64,000 bases of DNA, from the NCBI RefSeq assembly GCF_030694085.1, contig NZ_JAUXZE010000082.1, forward strand, positions 186,001-250,000, read 5' to 3'. How positions within the stretch are numbered: the first letter of the stretch is position 1; each line of letters starts with the position of its first letter. The DNA is from Tabrizicola sp. GTDB taxonomy: Bacteria > Pseudomonadota > Alphaproteobacteria > Rhodobacterales > Rhodobacteraceae. A model generated the notes under the pieces. That model saw only the letters and a list, made by a program, of their open reading frames with translations. It was not told where the DNA came from and searched no databases. A program made the position numbers and the translations under genes. This document shows positions 1 through 7,430 of this stretch, piece by piece.

Positions 1-2
1 CC

Positions 3-731
3 CCGCGCCTCCTCCGCTCCTATTACATCGAGCGCCTCGCCTGCGCCTACTGGCCGCAGCAGGGACCCGCGGCCCGCCCGCAAGCCTATGCCGGGGGCGA
101 CTGGCCCACGCTGATCCTGAATGGCAGCAATGACCCGATCACCCCGATCTCGATGGCCTATTCCGTCCTCGATGACGCGCAGAACGCTTACGGCGTCTTC
201 ATGCAAGGCGGCCCGCACGTGATCTGGGGCCGCGGCCTGGCCTGCCCCGACGCCATAGTGCAGGCACTTCTGTTCGACGGCACCCTGCCCCCCGCGCGTG
301 AGCAGCTTTGCGAGCAGGAGCCCATCGCCGACTACACGCCCCTGACCCTGACCGACCCCACCCGCGCCGACGCCTTCACCGTGGCCCGCGCCATCGAGAC
401 CGAACTGATGCACTACATCCCCCTCGTCACCTGGCCGGGCGATCACCCCACATCCTTCGGCTGCCCCTTGGGCGGCACGATCCTGGCCGAACCTGGCGAC
501 CGGGGGACCGATTTCACCTTCACGGGTTGCCGCTTCTGGCCCGCCCTGACCTTCAGCGGCACGGCTGCCGAGGTCAGCATGGACGATCCCGACGACGGGA
601 TCACGATGGACCTCAAGATCAGCGGCGCGCAGATTGGCGATCTTGTCTATCTGCATCGCACCACCGATCAGTCCTACAGCCTGAGCGGAATCTGGAACGG
701 CCAACCCGCATCGCTACCCCGCCAGCCCTGA
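3..731 (+). CDS. alpha/beta hydrolase, C-terminal part (5'-truncated by window edge)
   Basis: The reading frame is open from base 3, so the gene begins left of the window. The visible part starts with the end of an alpha/beta-hydrolase fold of the TAP-like C-terminal type. The motif LNGSNDPITP carries the likely acid residue of the triad and GGPHVIWG carries the likely catalytic His; the nucleophile Ser would lie upstream. After the fold there are about 120 further residues, apparently beta-rich and with two Cys, ending at the stop at 729-731. Such hydrolases act on esters or peptides, often secreted, but the substrate cannot be told. A good ribosome site (AGGAG) for the next gene follows 4 bp after the stop, so the two are probably co-transcribed. 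Confidence 0.8.
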   Translation, partial: PRLLRSYYIERLACAYWPQQGPAARPQAYAGGDWPTLILNGSNDPITPISMAYSVLDDAQNAYGVFMQGGPHVIWGRGLACPDAIVQALLFDGTLPPAREQLCEQEPIADYTPLTLTDPTRADAFTVARAIETELMHYIPLVTWPGDHPTSFGCPLGGTILAEPGDRGTDFTFTGCRFWPALTFSGTAAEVSMDDPDDGITMDLKISGAQIGDLVYLHRTTDQSYSLSGIWNGQPASLPRQP

Positions 732-747
732 CCGACAGGAGCCTGCC

Positions 748-1689
748 ATGCCCCAGGACGCCCCGCCCCCCGACTCTTCTGACCAGGTAGAGCAGGCCGT
801 CCGCGCCCTGATGCCCGCCCTTCGACGTCAGGCCATGGGCGCAAACCTGTTCATCGCCCTTGCCATCGGGGCCACCGTCGTCGGGGCGCTTCTGATCCTC
901 AATTCGGGGATGGAGGACAAGGATCGCTGGAAAATGGCCGGGCTGGCAGGCATTGCCGGATTTGTCGTGGTGGCGTGGATCTACCGCTCCACGATCCGCA
1001 GCCAGCAAGCCCAGGTCATGCCGATCCTCGCCAGCGCGATCGGCCTGACCTACTCCAAGGACGCCAAGACCTTCCTGCAGGCGCTGCCCAAGCGGCTCCT
1101 GCCGGCGCGCGGCATCCGAACGGGGGAGGACCACGTCCACGGCAGTATCGGCGCGCACGGAATCCACATGGCCGAGATCCACGTCGAATCCGGCGGCAAG
1201 AACTCCCGCACGCTGTTCAGGGGCATCGTCGCCCAGTTTCCCAATCGAGCGACGATGCCTGCCTTCTTCATCGCCCAGGAAGACACGACCCGCCCCGGCT
1301 TCTTCTTCGGGGGCGATCTGACCACCGAGGGGTTGTTCAAGCTTCGCACCGTCACCGGCGGCAGGGGGCGCAGTTACGGCATCTGGACGTCGTCGATCAG
1401 CCAGCAAGAGCCGCCCGCTCTGTCCGAGGTCGTCGCCATCCTCACCCGGATCGAGGATCTCGTCGGTCCCGCTGCCGAGCTTTATGCAGCGACCTCGAAC
1501 GGGGTCGAGATGCACATCGCGCTGACCCACCGGCGCAATCTTTTCCACATCGGCGGGCTCTTTCCCGACGAGAGCACCCTGTTCCGCGATGTCCGCGACG
1601 CCATGCACGACCTGACGGTGCCGCTGACCCTTGCCAAGGCCCTGATCGAAGCCGAGGAAGCCACTGTTGCAAAAGTTAAGGGGGCGTAA
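748..1689 (+). CDS. DUF3137-like membrane protein
   Basis: A protein of 313 residues preceded by AGGAG at 736-740. After an acidic/proline N-terminus there are two hydrophobic segments (about residues 32-51 and 62-79) joined by a short charged loop, then a soluble domain of about 230 residues. This is the layout of the DUF3137 family, whose function is unknown. The soluble part includes an RTLFRG stretch and an FNR-free, mixed alpha/beta composition with no catalytic motif I recognise. It follows the truncated hydrolase and converges with argG. The stop codon TAA sits in the loop of a GC-rich hairpin (1680-1698). Confidence 0.75.
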   Translation: MPQDAPPPDSSDQVEQAVRALMPALRRQAMGANLFIALAIGATVVGALLILNSGMEDKDRWKMAGLAGIAGFVVVAWIYRSTIRSQQAQVMPILASAIGLTYSKDAKTFLQALPKRLLPARGIRTGEDHVHGSIGAHGIHMAEIHVESGGKNSRTLFRGIVAQFPNRATMPAFFIAQEDTTRPGFFFGGDLTTEGLFKLRTVTGGRGRSYGIWTSSISQQEPPALSEVVAILTRIEDLVGPAAELYAATSNGVEMHIALTHRRNLFHIGGLFPDESTLFRDVRDAMHDLTVPLTLAKALIEAEEATVAKVKGA

Positions 1690-1698
1690 ACCGCCCCC
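1680..1698 (+). terminator. GC hairpin over the DUF3137 stop codon
   Basis: GGGGGCG (1680-1686) pairs with CGCCCCC (1692-1698) around the loop TAAAC, which contains the stop codon. There is no clear T-run after it, only TTGATTTTCCTT from 1708, so it may be a weak terminator or an mRNA 3' stabiliser. Confidence 0.4.
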
Positions 1699-1731
1699 TG
1701 CAACGCCTTGATTTTCCTTGGTGGACAAGTC

Positions 1732-1746
1732 TGTCCACGGTGGACA
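1732..1746. repeat. 15-bp palindrome, copy 1 (downstream of argG)
   Basis: TGTCCACGGTGGACA is a perfect palindrome around one central base and lies 3 bp past the argG stop codon. Identical sequence (with the central base on the other strand) is found at 19259-19273 and 38586-38600, each just past the stop of another housekeeping gene. Here an extra half site, GTGGACA at 1721-1727, lets an overlapping inverted repeat form with TGTCCAC at 1732-1738. The role is unknown. It could be a protein-binding site or a 6-bp RNA stem. Confidence 0.7.
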
Positions 1747-1749
1747 GCC

Positions 1750-2976
1750 CTACTTAGCGACCCGGGCGTTCCGGCTGGCGATCAGCCGCAGCCGCAGCGC
1801 GTTCAGCCGGATGAAGCCCTCGGCGTCCTTCTGATCGTAGGCCCCCGCGTCCTCTTCGAAGGTCACATGCTTCTCCGAGTACAACGAGTGATCCGACCAC
1901 CGCGCCACCGTCCGGGCGGACCCCTTGTACAGCTTGACCCGCACCGTTCCGGTCACGTGTTCCTGCGTCTTGTCGATCAGCGCCTGCAGCGCCTCGCGTT
2001 CGGGGCTGAACCAGAACCCGTTGTAGATCAGCTCGGCATAGCGCGGCATGATGCTGTCCTTGAGATGCCCCGCTCCCGCATCCAGCGTGATCTGCTCGAT
2101 CCCCCGGTGCGCCTCCAGCAGGATCGTGCCGCCCGGGGTCTCATAGACCCCCCGCGACTTCATCCCGACAAAGCGGTTCTCCACCAGGTCCAGCACACCC
2201 ACGCCATGCTTGCCGCCCAGTTCGTTCAACCGGGTCAGGATCGTGGCGGGGCTCATCGCCTCGCCGTTGATCGCCACCGCATCGCCCTTGTCGAAGGTGA
2301 TTTCCACCATCTCGGCCTGATCGGGGGCCTCCTCGACCGGCACCACGCGCTGCAGCACGTAATTCGGGAACTCCTCTGCCGGGTCCTCCAGCACGCGGCC
2401 TTCCGACGAGGTGTGCAGAAGGTTCGCATCGACCGAGAACGGCGCCTCGCCCCGCTTGTCCTTGGCGATCGGAATCTGGTTCGCCTCGGCAAACTCCAGC
2501 AGTTTCGTCCGGCTGGTCAGGTCCCACAACCGCCACGGCGCGATCACCTTGATCGCAGGGTCCAGGGCGGCGGCGGACAGCTCGAACCGCACTTGATCGT
2601 TCCCCTTGCCCGTCGCCCCATGCGCCACCGCATCGGCCCCGGTCTCATGCGCGATCCGCACAAGATGCTGGCTGATCAGCGGCCGGGCGATGGAGGTCCC
2701 CAGCAGATACAGCCCCTCGTACAGCGCGTTCGCCCGGAACATCGGGAACACGAAGTCCCGCACGAACTCCTCGCGCACATCGACGATGTGGATGTTCTCG
2801 GGCTTGATTCCCATCAGCAGGGCCTTCTGCCGCGCCGGCTCAAGCTCTTCGCCCTGGCCCAGGTCGGCGGTGAAGGTCACCACCTCGCAGCCATATTCGG
2901 TCTGCAGCCACTTGAGGATGATCGAGGTATCAAGGCCGCCCGAATAGGCAAGGACGACTTTCTTGGGCTTCAGCAT
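1750..2976 (-). CDS. argG: argininosuccinate synthase
   Basis: Ligates citrulline and aspartate with ATP to argininosuccinate, the penultimate step of arginine synthesis in the cytoplasm. The 408 residues match the family length. The N-terminal ATP pyrophosphatase loop AYSGGLDTS is at residues 10-18, and later family motifs such as EGRVLEDP and SRGVYETPGG are present. The start ATG at 2976 is preceded by GAGGGAG. The gene is monocistronic as far as the window shows. It is convergent with the DUF3137 gene and divergent from the membrane protein at 3119. argJ, another arginine gene, lies 36 kb away. Confidence 0.97.
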   Translation of the reverse strand: MLKPKKVVLAYSGGLDTSIILKWLQTEYGCEVVTFTADLGQGEELEPARQKALLMGIKPENIHIVDVREEFVRDFVFPMFRANALYEGLYLLGTSIARPLISQHLVRIAHETGADAVAHGATGKGNDQVRFELSAAALDPAIKVIAPWRLWDLTSRTKLLEFAEANQIPIAKDKRGEAPFSVDANLLHTSSEGRVLEDPAEEFPNYVLQRVVPVEEAPDQAEMVEITFDKGDAVAINGEAMSPATILTRLNELGGKHGVGVLDLVENRFVGMKSRGVYETPGGTILLEAHRGIEQITLDAGAGHLKDSIMPRYAELIYNGFWFSPEREALQALIDKTQEHVTGTVRVKLYKGSARTVARWSDHSLYSEKHVTFEEDAGAYDQKDAEGFIRLNALRLRLIASRNARVAK

Positions 2977-3118
2977 CGGGAAGGCTCCCTCATGAATTTC
3001 TGGCGCGGTTTAGCTGGCGCTTAGAACGAAACACCAGCAAGGGCAAGAACGCCGCGACGCTTGACGGATGTCCAAATCCGAATTCCAGTGCCCCGACATT
3101 CCCCAATCGGAGCCCATC

Positions 3119-3886
3119 ATGAGTTTGCGCATTTTCCTCCACTCCATTCGCCAGGTCTTCGGCAACCTCTCCGGGGCCCTGCAGGTCTCGGGCGTTTTGA
3201 TGCTTGTGCAGTTCGCCGTGCTTCTGACCCTTGGCCGCTCGATGCCGACGGACGAGGCCGGGATGCGCCAGATGATGATGCAGGGGGACATGCCCTGGGG
3301 CCGGATCGTCCTTGGCGCGCTGGTCAGCACCGTGCTCTGGCTCTGGATCGTCGTGGGCTGGCACCGGTACATCCTTCTGGGCGAACGGCCAAAGCTGGTG
3401 CCCGCCTTCCGGTTCGACCGGATGCTGGGCTACTTCGGCAAATCCCTCCTCATCGGCCTGATCATTCTGCCGCTGGCGCTGATCCTGGGCTTCATCGGTG
3501 GTGGCATCGCTTCGGGCCTGGTGCATGGCGGCGGCAATGTGATCCCCGCCCTCGTCGTGATGGGCCTGTTCGTCTACGTGCCGCTCGCGGTCGTGGGCAT
3601 GCGCCTTGGCACCATGCTGCCTGGCGCCGCGCTTGAACCGGGCGTGCCTGTCTTCAGCGGCTGGGAGGCCACCCGCGGCGTGACCCTCACCATACTGGGG
3701 GTCGTGGTCCTGTCCGTCGGCTTCGCCCTTGTGCTGGAGTTCATAGGGATGCGGGTCTTCGGTGATCCGATGTCCATCCCTTCTCTGATCTACGAACTGG
3801 TCAAGCAATGGGTCATCGCCCTGGTCGGCGCCTCGATTCTGACCACGCTTTACGGCCACTACGTCGAGAAGCGCCCGCTTGTCTAA
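3119..3886 (+). CDS. polytopic membrane protein of unknown function
   Basis: Encodes 255 residues with about six predicted membrane segments (roughly residues 20-39, 62-80, 107-132, 140-160, 185-208, 225-245). I choose the ATG at 3119 because hydrophobic-protein sequence begins there. An in-frame ATG at 3068 would add a polar 17-residue leader, and a possible -35 (TTGACG, 3061-3066) would place the transcript start after 3068. I recognise no catalytic motif. The positively charged N-terminus (RIFLHSIRQVF) and repeated Gly-rich helices are typical of small inner-membrane proteins. It lies between divergent argG and ilvA. Confidence 0.75.
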   Translation: MSLRIFLHSIRQVFGNLSGALQVSGVLMLVQFAVLLTLGRSMPTDEAGMRQMMMQGDMPWGRIVLGALVSTVLWLWIVVGWHRYILLGERPKLVPAFRFDRMLGYFGKSLLIGLIILPLALILGFIGGGIASGLVHGGGNVIPALVVMGLFVYVPLAVVGMRLGTMLPGAALEPGVPVFSGWEATRGVTLTILGVVVLSVGFALVLEFIGMRVFGDPMSIPSLIYELVKQWVIALVGASILTTLYGHYVEKRPLV

Positions 3887-3925
3887 TGCTTGCACCACGC
3901 CACGGCATCGGTCATGCCAAAGGGC

Positions 3926-5173
3926 ATGACCGATTTCCCCACCCAGGCCCGCAAAGCCACCGCCGCCCTGCGCGAGCTTTTCCCCGAAACGCCCTTGCAG
4001 CGGAACGACTTCCTCTCGGCGCGCTACGATGCCGAGATCTGGCTGAAGCGTGAGGACCTTTCGCCTGTCCGCAGTTACAAGCTGCGTGGCGCGTTCAACG
4101 CCATGCGCAAGGTGCGCGCCCGTCAGCCGGACCAGCACCAGTTCGTCTGCGCCAGCGCCGGAAACCACGCGCAAGGGGTGGCCTTTGCCTGCCGCCACTT
4201 CGGGGTTCAGGGCGTCATTTTCATGCCGGTCACCACGCCGCAGCAGAAGATCGACAAGACCCGCGTCTTCGGCGGGGACAACATCCGAATCGAGCTGACG
4301 GGTGACTATTTCGACCAGACGCTTGCCGCCGCGCAGACCTTCTGCGCCCTGCAGCAGGCGCATTTCCTGTCGCCGTTCGACGACCCCGACGTGATCGAGG
4401 GCCAGGCCTCGGTCGCAGTCGAGTTGCTGGAACAGCTTGGCCGCGCCCCCGACCTGGTGGTCCTGCCGGTCGGTGGAGGTGGCCTGTCCTCGGGCGTCAC
4501 AGGCTACCTGCGCGAGGTCGCGCCAGACACCGACTTCCGCTTCGTCGAGCCGTTGGGCGGGGCAAGCCTGACGGCCGCCCTGCAGGAAGGCGCACCAACC
4601 AAGCTGCCGCGCGTCAACAGCTTCGTCGATGGCGCGGCTGTGGCGCGGGTTGGAGACAACACGTTTCGGATGCTGTCTTGGGTCGACCACAATGACGTGC
4701 TGCTGGCCCCCGAGGATCGCATCTGCGTGACGATGCTGGAAATGCTGAACCATGAAGGCATCGTTCTGGAACCGGCTGGCGCCCTCTCGGTGGATGTTCT
4801 GCCGGAACTGGCACAAGAAATCCGTGGCAAGACGGTGGTCTGCGTCACCTCGGGCGGCAACTTCGATTTTGAAAGGCTGCCCGAAGTAAAGGAACGTGCG
4901 CAGCGCTATGCAGGTCTGAAGAAATACTTCATCCTGCGCATGCCGCAGCGTCCGGGCGCCCTGCGCGAATTCCTTAACCTGCTCGGCCCGGATGATGACA
5001 TCACCCGGTTCGAATACCTGAAGAAATCGGCGCGCAACTTCGGCTCGGTCCTGATCGGGATCGAGACCAAGACCGCCGGCCACTTCGATGACTTCCGCCG
5101 CCGGATGGAGGCTGCGGGCCTTGCCTTCCGCGACATCACCAACGACGAGACGCTGTCCGAGTTCCTGATCTAG
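3926..5173 (+). CDS. ilvA: threonine ammonia-lyase with C-terminal ACT-like domain
   Basis: PLP enzyme that deaminates threonine to 2-oxobutanoate, the first step towards isoleucine. The PLP lysine is Lys52 in RSYKLRGA; SAGNHAQGVA and the glycine loop VGGGGLSSG bind the cofactor phosphate, and SGGNFDFERL is near the end of the catalytic domain. The last ~80 residues (YFILRMPQRPGALREFL...) form a single ACT-like regulatory domain, as in the ~420-residue Bacillus/Corynebacterium type. Start choice is uncertain: TTG 3890, ATG 3914 and ATG 3926 are in frame, and 3926 fits family N-termini best. The stop overlaps the stop of the convergent Hpt gene in a shared CTAG. Confidence 0.93.
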   Translation: MTDFPTQARKATAALRELFPETPLQRNDFLSARYDAEIWLKREDLSPVRSYKLRGAFNAMRKVRARQPDQHQFVCASAGNHAQGVAFACRHFGVQGVIFMPVTTPQQKIDKTRVFGGDNIRIELTGDYFDQTLAAAQTFCALQQAHFLSPFDDPDVIEGQASVAVELLEQLGRAPDLVVLPVGGGGLSSGVTGYLREVAPDTDFRFVEPLGGASLTAALQEGAPTKLPRVNSFVDGAAVARVGDNTFRMLSWVDHNDVLLAPEDRICVTMLEMLNHEGIVLEPAGALSVDVLPELAQEIRGKTVVCVTSGGNFDFERLPEVKERAQRYAGLKKYFILRMPQRPGALREFLNLLGPDDDITRFEYLKKSARNFGSVLIGIETKTAGHFDDFRRRMEAAGLAFRDITNDETLSEFLI

Positions 5174-5508
5174 GCCGCGCCCGCCCGGTCCGTCGACAAG
5201 CCGCCCAGAAGGCCCGCTCGCGATGCCCGCCAGATCGCCGCCAGCTGCATCATGTCGATCAGCGCGGCGTGGCCGACGGCGGCCTTGCGCTCACATTCCT
5301 GGCAGATCGCGGCAAGCTCGGACAATCCCAGGTTCAGCGCGCTTCCCTTCAGGAAATGCAGCTGGCCTTCGACCTCGCTGTCAGGAAGGCCCGAGATCAG
5401 CGCCTTAACTGCGCCCTCCGCCTCATCCAGGAACATGTCGGCGACCTCGACAAAGCCGTCGGCGCCGATCTCCTCCCGCAATTCAGCAACCCGTTTCCAG
5501 TCAATCAT
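5170..5508 (-). CDS. Hpt (histidine phosphotransfer) domain protein
   Basis: A 112-residue single-domain protein. The motif LHFLKGSALNLG contains the presumed phosphoryl-accepting His51 on the helix bundle, and acidic helices precede it. I take the ATG at 5508 (MIDWKRV), because the upstream in-frame extension to 5613 is not domain-like. It is divergent from the receiver-PP2C phosphatase starting at 5661. An Hpt and a receiver protein side by side suggest they exchange phosphate, but no histidine kinase is in the window. It is convergent with ilvA, sharing the CTAG of the two stop codons. Confidence 0.87.
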   Translation of the reverse strand: MIDWKRVAELREEIGADGFVEVADMFLDEAEGAVKALISGLPDSEVEGQLHFLKGSALNLGLSELAAICQECERKAAVGHAALIDMMQLAAIWRASRAGLLGGLSTDRAGAA

Positions 5509-5660
5509 GGCACCACACCCTGTTACGCCACACCCAAGCCTGCAATCTGCCGCCATCGGCCTTAACAAATCGTGGCCGACCGAGGCCGAAGTTCGTCGAA
5601 TTCTAACATTCACACGCCGTTAAGGCCCGGGCGTCAGTCTGGCCGCAACGGAGGTGATTT

Positions 5661-6926
5661 GTGTTTGTCAGCCCCATGAAGCTTCAGGATGGAATGTCCG
5701 CGGTCGAGGTTCCGCGTCACGTGCTTGTCGTCGATGACAGCCGGGCGCAACGGCACATGGTATCGATGCACCTGCGCCGCTGGGGCTACCGGGTCAGCGA
5801 AAGTGAATCCGCCCTGGCCGCGCTGGACCTGTGCCGCAGCGCCGATATCGACATCATCATCAGCGACTGGATGATGCCAGGCATGACAGGTCTGGAATTC
5901 TGCCGCGAATTCAGGGCCTTGGACCGCGAGAACTATGGCTATTTCGTCCTTCTTACCTCCAAGTCGGAAACGACCGAAATTGCCGACGGGCTGGAAGCCG
6001 GGGCCGACGACTTCCTGACCAAACCCGTCGCATCAAACGAACTTCGCGCGCGCCTGCGGGCCGGAGAGCGGATGCTTGCCACGCAGGCCGAGCTTCTGGC
6101 GAAGAACAGGGTCATCGTCTCGACGCTTGTCGAACTGCAAAAACTCTACGATTCGCTCGACCGCGACCTGATCGAGGCGCGGAAGCTGCAGCAGACCCTG
6201 ATCCGCGACCGGGTCCGCGACTATGGCTGGGCCAAGGTTGCACTGATCCTGCGCAACTCCGGGCGGGTTGGCGGCGACCTTGTCGGCAGCTTCCGGGTGG
6301 ATGAGGATCGGGTGGTCGTCTATTCCATCGACGTCTCTGGTCACGGCGTCGCCTCGGCGATGATGACCGCACGGCTTGCCGGGTTTCTTACCGGCTCCTC
6401 GCCCGAACAGAACCTTGCGTTCCAGACCGGGCCGGAGGGCGAGCATATCCTGCTGCCCCCCGCCGCGGTCGTCGATCGTTTCAACCGCCTGATGCTGGAT
6501 GAAATCCAGGCCGAACAGTACTTTACGATGGCCTATGCCGTGGTGGACCGCCGCACAGGCCGTCTGGACCTGGTGCAGGCAGGGCACCCCCACCCGATGT
6601 TGATCCGCCGCGACGGACGCGTGCAGCGGCTGGGGCAGGGCGGCATGCCCATCGGCCTGATCGACGGCGCGACCTACGACCAGATCACCGTGCAGGTGGC
6701 GCCGGGCGACCGTCTGATCCTGGTCTCGGACGGGTTTACCGAATGTCCGCTGCCCGAAGGCCGCGACTTCGGCGAGGATGGGCTGGTCGAAAGCCTGAAA
6801 AGCTCGGCCCACCTCAGCGGCGCCGACCTGTTGGAGGCGATGGTCTGGGACCTGACCGCCAAGGCCGGGACCGATTCGTTTCCCGACGACGTCTCGGGGA
6901 TCGTGCTGGACCTTCTAGCCCAGTAG
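5661..6926 (+). CDS. response regulator with SpoIIE/RsbU-type PP2C phosphatase output
   Basis: Encodes 421 residues. An N-terminal receiver domain (about 19-135) has the acidic pair DD25-26, phosphoacceptor Asp69 in SDWMMPG and Lys121 in LTKP. A helical linker (about 140-180) leads to a SpoIIE-like PP2C phosphatase domain with GGDLVG, DVSGHGVASAMM and SDGFTE metal-binding motifs. Such proteins dephosphorylate an anti-anti-sigma factor (STAS protein) in partner-switching stress pathways; that target is inferred and is not in the window. The GTG start at 5661 is fixed by a strong GGAGGTGA at 5650-5657. It ends overlapping the convergent Nudix gene by 12 bp. Confidence 0.92.
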   Translation: MFVSPMKLQDGMSAVEVPRHVLVVDDSRAQRHMVSMHLRRWGYRVSESESALAALDLCRSADIDIIISDWMMPGMTGLEFCREFRALDRENYGYFVLLTSKSETTEIADGLEAGADDFLTKPVASNELRARLRAGERMLATQAELLAKNRVIVSTLVELQKLYDSLDRDLIEARKLQQTLIRDRVRDYGWAKVALILRNSGRVGGDLVGSFRVDEDRVVVYSIDVSGHGVASAMMTARLAGFLTGSSPEQNLAFQTGPEGEHILLPPAAVVDRFNRLMLDEIQAEQYFTMAYAVVDRRTGRLDLVQAGHPHPMLIRRDGRVQRLGQGGMPIGLIDGATYDQITVQVAPGDRLILVSDGFTECPLPEGRDFGEDGLVESLKSSAHLSGADLLEAMVWDLTAKAGTDSFPDDVSGIVLDLLAQ

Positions 6927-7352
6927 CCGTCCCAGCATCGCCCGGTCGCCTTCGTTTCCCAGCCGTGTCAGTGCCGTCTCGACTGGCAGCCACACCGCCG
7001 TATGCCCCGCCTCGGACGGCGGGCCCAGCCGACGCACCGGACGCGCAAGATACACCTTGCACAGCTTCTCGGCCCACATGTCGTACTCCGGCATGTAGGT
7101 GAACCGACGGAACACCCCCAATTGTCGGCGGACCGCGATCTTCCAGCCGGTTTCCTCAAGGACTTCGCGGTGCAGCGCTGCCAGCGGGTGCTCACCCCGG
7201 TCGATACCACCCCCCGGCAACTGGAACTCCGGGATGGGCTCGGCCTGATGCGTCGCAAGGATATGTTCCCCCTGCAGCAGCACCGCGTAGACCCCCGGCC
7301 GCCGCGTATACCGCTGCCCCGCCTTCACCGGCTCGCCATAGCGTCGGATCAT
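6915..7352 (-). CDS. Nudix hydrolase
   Basis: A 145-residue protein with a complete Nudix box, GGGIDRGEHPLAALHREVLEETGW split as G-x5-E-x7-REVLEETG (about residues 47-69), which binds the metal and cleaves nucleoside-diphosphate-X substrates. The substrate cannot be told from sequence. The start at 7352 (MIRRYGEP) fits the domain. It is divergent from hslO, whose heat-shock-like promoter lies just upstream of this gene's start, and convergent with the phosphatase gene. Confidence 0.88.
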   Translation of the reverse strand: MIRRYGEPVKAGQRYTRRPGVYAVLLQGEHILATHQAEPIPEFQLPGGGIDRGEHPLAALHREVLEETGWKIAVRRQLGVFRRFTYMPEYDMWAEKLCKVYLARPVRRLGPPSEAGHTAVWLPVETALTRLGNEGDRAMLGRLLG

Positions 7353-7360
7353 CCTGCCCC

Positions 7361-7388
7361 CTTGGACCTGCGGTTGCTCTGCCTATAT
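7361..7388 (+). promoter_or_regulatory. heat-shock (RpoH-like) promoter of hslO
   Basis: CTTG at 7361-7364, 17 bp, then CCTATAT at 7382-7388. This fits the alphaproteobacterial sigma-32 pattern CTTG-N17/18-CYTATNT. A start about 7 bp later would exclude the ATG at 7398 and favour the hslO start at 7431. The dnaK promoter shows the same -10. Confidence 0.6.
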
Positions 7389-7430
7389 AGGCGCGATATG
7401 CCAGCACTGGCACCATCAGGAAATCCCCGA

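Noticed and set aside
2990..5083. 697-codon minus-strand frame opposite ilvA and the membrane protein
   Set aside because: Crosses two real genes; low-complexity His/Asp/Arg composition.
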